Shown here in pieces: positions 61,745 through 64,000 of a stretch of 64,000 nt of DNA; within the stretch, counting starts at the first letter, position 1, and each line of letters starts with the position of its first letter. The position numbers and the translations under genes are program-made. The DNA is from Svornostia abyssi (GTDB lineage: Bacteria; Actinomycetota; Thermoleophilia; Solirubrobacterales; Solirubrobacteraceae), in contig CP088295.1 in assembly GCA_024666565.1 (NCBI GenBank), positions 1,426,001-1,490,000 on the forward strand, read 5' to 3'. The notes beneath the pieces were generated by a model. That model was given only the letters and a program-made list of their open reading frames with translations. It did no database searches and was not told the origin of the DNA.

Positions 61745-61826
61745 CGGCCGTCGACTGCATCGCGGTGGCGCTGAGCGGCCCGTTGCCGTCGATGCCGCGA
61801 TGCGGGATGTGGCGAATGTCGTTCAG
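61707..61826 (-). CDS. Possible small protein or gene remnant (39 codons)
   Basis: An open frame ending in TRNA-free intergenic DNA, NDIRHIPHRGIDGNGPLSA onward, with 35 of 37 examined third positions G or C, as in real genes here. No ATG/GTG start; a CTG at 61826 is the only candidate. It may be the 3' end of a lost gene. Function unknown. Confidence 0.3.
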   Translation of the reverse strand: MNDIRHIPHRGIDGNGPLSATAMQSTADRRAVWSYIARP

Positions 61827-61830
61827 CGCC

Positions 61831-61836
61831 TACATT
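61831..61836 (+). promoter_or_regulatory. -10 hexamer of the quinone oxidoreductase gene, leaderless geometry
   Basis: TACATT ends 6 bases before the ATG at 61843. Confidence 0.55.
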
Positions 61837-61842
61837 CTCGGC

Positions 61843-62793
61843 ATGCGCGCCGTCCAGATCACCGAGTTCGGCGGACCCGAGGTCCTGCAGCTCGTCGACA
61901 TCCCCATCCCGCAGCCGGCCGAGGGCGAGGTCCTCGTCAAGGTCCGCCGCGCCGGGCTGAACTTCGCCGACACCCACCAGCGCCACAACCAGTACGTCGA
62001 GGCGCGCAGCCTGCCGCTGGTCCCGGGGGTCGAGGTCGCGGGGATCCGCGAGGACACCGGCGAGCGCGTCGTCGCCATGTGCGGCACCGGCGGCTACGCC
62101 GAGTACGCGACGGCCCCCGAGGCGCTCACCGTCCCCATCCCCGACGGCGTCACCGACGAGCAGGCGCTCGCGTCGATCATGCAGGGACTCACCGCGTGGC
62201 ACCTGTACATGACGTTCGGCCGGGTCGCCCCCGGCGAGTCGGTCGTCGTGGGCAGCGCGGCAGGCGGCGTCGGCTCGCTCGCCGTGCAACTGGGCAAGGC
62301 GCTGGGCGCGAAGGTCATCGCGACCGCGTCGTCGGACGAGAAGCGGGCGCTCGCCCTGGAGCTCGGTGCTCACGCGGCGATCGACAGCGGCCCCGAGAGC
62401 CTGACGGATCGCATCGTCGCGGCGAACGACGGCCAGCCCGTCGACGTCGTCTTCGAGCTTGCGGGCGGCGAGGTCTTCGAGGCGTCGTACAACGCGCTCG
62501 CGCCGCTCGGGCGGCTCGTGGTCTACGGGATCGCGTCCCGCGAGCAGAACGAGGTCCGGACCGGCAAGCTCATGCGGACCAACCGCCAGGTCATCGGGTT
62601 CTGGATCCAGCCGCTGCTCGACCGACCCGAGATGGTCGGCCCGCCGTTGCAGGACCTGTTCGGGCGCATCGCCCGGGAGGAGCTGCGCGTCGTGGTCGGC
62701 GCGACGTACCCGCTCGCGCAGGCCGCCGAGGCTCAGCGGGCGCTGGCTGAGCGCCGGACGTCGGGGAAGCTGCTGCTGGACCCGACGGCCTGA
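61843..62793 (+). CDS. NADPH:quinone oxidoreductase (zinc-independent MDR family)
   Basis: 316 residues. GroES-like start (FGGPEVLQLVDIPIPQPAEGEVLVKV), NADPH loop GSAAGGVGSLAVQLGKALGA, no zinc cysteines, so a QOR-type reductase. Reduces quinones or related carbonyls with NADPH. Its 3' end overlaps the glycosyltransferase by 61 bases. Confidence 0.9.
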   Translation: MRAVQITEFGGPEVLQLVDIPIPQPAEGEVLVKVRRAGLNFADTHQRHNQYVEARSLPLVPGVEVAGIREDTGERVVAMCGTGGYAEYATAPEALTVPIPDGVTDEQALASIMQGLTAWHLYMTFGRVAPGESVVVGSAAGGVGSLAVQLGKALGAKVIATASSDEKRALALELGAHAAIDSGPESLTDRIVAANDGQPVDVVFELAGGEVFEASYNALAPLGRLVVYGIASREQNEVRTGKLMRTNRQVIGFWIQPLLDRPEMVGPPLQDLFGRIAREELRVVVGATYPLAQAAEAQRALAERRTSGKLLLDPTA

Positions 62794-63929
62794 GCGGCGA
62801 GCGGCTCGGCGGTGCCGGGCAGCGGGGCGACGTTGTCCCCCATCACGCGGTCGATCTCCTCGCGCAGGCGCAGCTGGAACGTCGGCACGGAGAAGTCCTC
62901 CGCGCGGGCGCGGATGACGTGCGGATCGAACGCGTCCCAGTCGACCTCGCGCATCGCCTCGGCGAACGCGTCGACGTTGTGCGGCTCGGCGAAGACGCCC
63001 GTCTGGCCCTCGCGGACGATCTCGAGCGCCCCGCCCGCGCCGGCGGCAAGCACCGGGCGCCCGGCGGCGTGCGCCTCGGCGGCGACGATGCCGAACTCCT
63101 CGATGGCGGGCATGACGAACGCCCGGGCGCGTTCATAGACGCGCGCGAGTTCCTCGTCAGAGACCCGGCCGAGGAACTCGGCGTTCGGGTAGTCGCGGCG
63201 CAGCCAGTACTCGTCCGGTCCGGTGCCGACGACCTTGATCGGCACCCCGGCCTGCTCGGCGGCGGCGAGCGCGACGTAGACGTTCTTGTGGCGCACGAGC
63301 TCGCAGACCACGAGGAAGTAGTCGTCGTGGTCGGTGGACGGCGTGAACCGGTCGACGGCGACCGGCGGATGGATGACCGACGAATCGCGTCCGTAGAACT
63401 CGCCGACGCGCTGGCGGGTGAGCTCGGAGTTCGAGATGTAGTGCGTGACGCGCGCGGAGGCGTGACGGTCCCAGTCGCGGACGCGGTCGAGCAGCCGCTC
63501 GCCCCAGCCGCCCGCCCATCCGGGCATCTCGTCGATCGCGCGCTGACGCTCGTGCCAGACGTAGCGAAACGGCGAGTGGCAGTAGCAGATGTGCGCCGCG
63601 TCGCCGGGGGGCTGCAGGCCGTGCGCGAAGGCGCTGGAGCTCGAGACCACGACCTCGGCGTCGGGGACGTGCAGCTTTTCGACGGCGCGCGGGTAGAACG
63701 GCATGAGACGGCGGAACCCGTGCTGACGGACACCGAGCCGCTGCAGGTACGAGGTGTGGATCTGGTGCCCGGAGAAGCGGCCGCCTGTCGCCTCCTCGTC
63801 ATAGAGGAGCGTCGAGATCGGAGCGTCCGGCCAGCACGAAGCCATCGCGTCGAAGACGCGCTCAGCGCCACGCAGAACCAGCAAGTAGTCATGCGCTAGC
63901 GCGACCCCCCTGGTCGCCCTGTCCCTCAT
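62733..63929 (-). CDS. Glycosyltransferase family 4
   Basis: 398 residues starting at the ATG at 63929, RDRATRGVALAHDYLLVLRGAERVFDA, the usual GT4 N-terminus; a GTG at 63968 is possible. The donor-site EX7E motif is EEFGIVAAEA, and HSPFRYVWHERQ and FLVVCELVRHKN are family blocks. It probably builds a surface glycan. It ends inside the convergent oxidoreductase gene. Confidence 0.87.
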   Translation of the reverse strand: MRDRATRGVALAHDYLLVLRGAERVFDAMASCWPDAPISTLLYDEEATGGRFSGHQIHTSYLQRLGVRQHGFRRLMPFYPRAVEKLHVPDAEVVVSSSSAFAHGLQPPGDAAHICYCHSPFRYVWHERQRAIDEMPGWAGGWGERLLDRVRDWDRHASARVTHYISNSELTRQRVGEFYGRDSSVIHPPVAVDRFTPSTDHDDYFLVVCELVRHKNVYVALAAAEQAGVPIKVVGTGPDEYWLRRDYPNAEFLGRVSDEELARVYERARAFVMPAIEEFGIVAAEAHAAGRPVLAAGAGGALEIVREGQTGVFAEPHNVDAFAEAMREVDWDAFDPHVIRARAEDFSVPTFQLRLREEIDRVMGDNVAPLPGTAEPLAAQAVGSSSSFPDVRRSASAR

Positions 63930-64000
63930 CCCGATGGGAAGGTAGCGGAAGCTCGTACCGTTCGCCACCCATTTGGGGGGATCAGCCGGGTTGGGCTGTA

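Overview
The window is about 64 kb of chromosomal DNA from a very GC-rich actinobacterium. Most third codon positions are G or C, long spurious open frames lie antisense to real genes, and GTG starts are common. NucS mismatch endonuclease, an E2-E1 fused 2-oxoglutarate dehydrogenase (Kgd/OdhA type), many NarL/DevS-type sensor kinases and the general gene mix point to Actinomycetota. A member of the Solirubrobacterales (Thermoleophilia) is my best guess, by recognition only. I see no tRNA, rRNA, CRISPR array, prophage or insertion sequence. No gene-free stretch exceeds about 190 bases.

Layout. 1-7458: a secreted protein cut by the window edge, nucS, ammonium transporter, truncated globin, an ArsR-SulP operon, a ring-cleaving dioxygenase, a metallo-beta-lactamase (MBL) hydrolase and a small ORF. 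7484-12704: enoyl-CoA hydratase, two tandem S51 peptidases, then a REC-PAS-kinase overlapping a REC-EAL phosphodiesterase. 12748-18602: a large membrane protein and two TetR regulators that share an operator motif, then YjbQ, an alkyltransferase-like protein, a membrane protein and a Fic enzyme with a palindromic operator. 18740-24015: Nudix, DUF3817 and the Kgd fusion as one operon. 24152-31974: PAS-GGDEF, VOC and AraC genes, Ppx/GppA, an XRE-nucleotidyltransferase pair, glyoxalase, AarF kinase and a TVP38 protein. 32018-40609: secreted lipase and glycosidase-like proteins, pyruvate kinase, M29 aminopeptidase, class V aminotransferase and a SnoaL-MBL fusion. 40731-46350: a lipoprotein flanked by palindromic repeats, a LuxR remnant, then a minus-strand signalling cluster (kinase, EAL, NarL regulator, kinase). 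46522-55117: MBL, metF, MFS exporter, YgjP peptidase, GNAT, GGDEF and citrate synthase. 55157-64000: RTX-like proteins, dcd, an AbiEi/DUF559 protein, a subtilase, a PfkB kinase, a quinone oxidoreductase and a glycosyltransferase.

Three themes run through the window. (1) Central metabolism is represented by gltA, kgd, pyk and metF. (2) Cyclic-di-GMP signalling is dense: two GGDEF and two EAL proteins, most beside NarL-type phosphorelay parts. (3) Start-codon-proximal promoters recur: at least 19 genes have a TANNNT hexamer ending 6 to 8 bases before the start codon, which implies widespread leaderless transcription.

Caution on sequence quality. Thirteen single-base frameshifts split twelve otherwise intact genes. 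All lie in G/C runs, and nearly all are one base too long. Four restore the hexamer GCCGGC when corrected. I treat them as base-calling or assembly errors and annotate each gene as one CDS across the shift.
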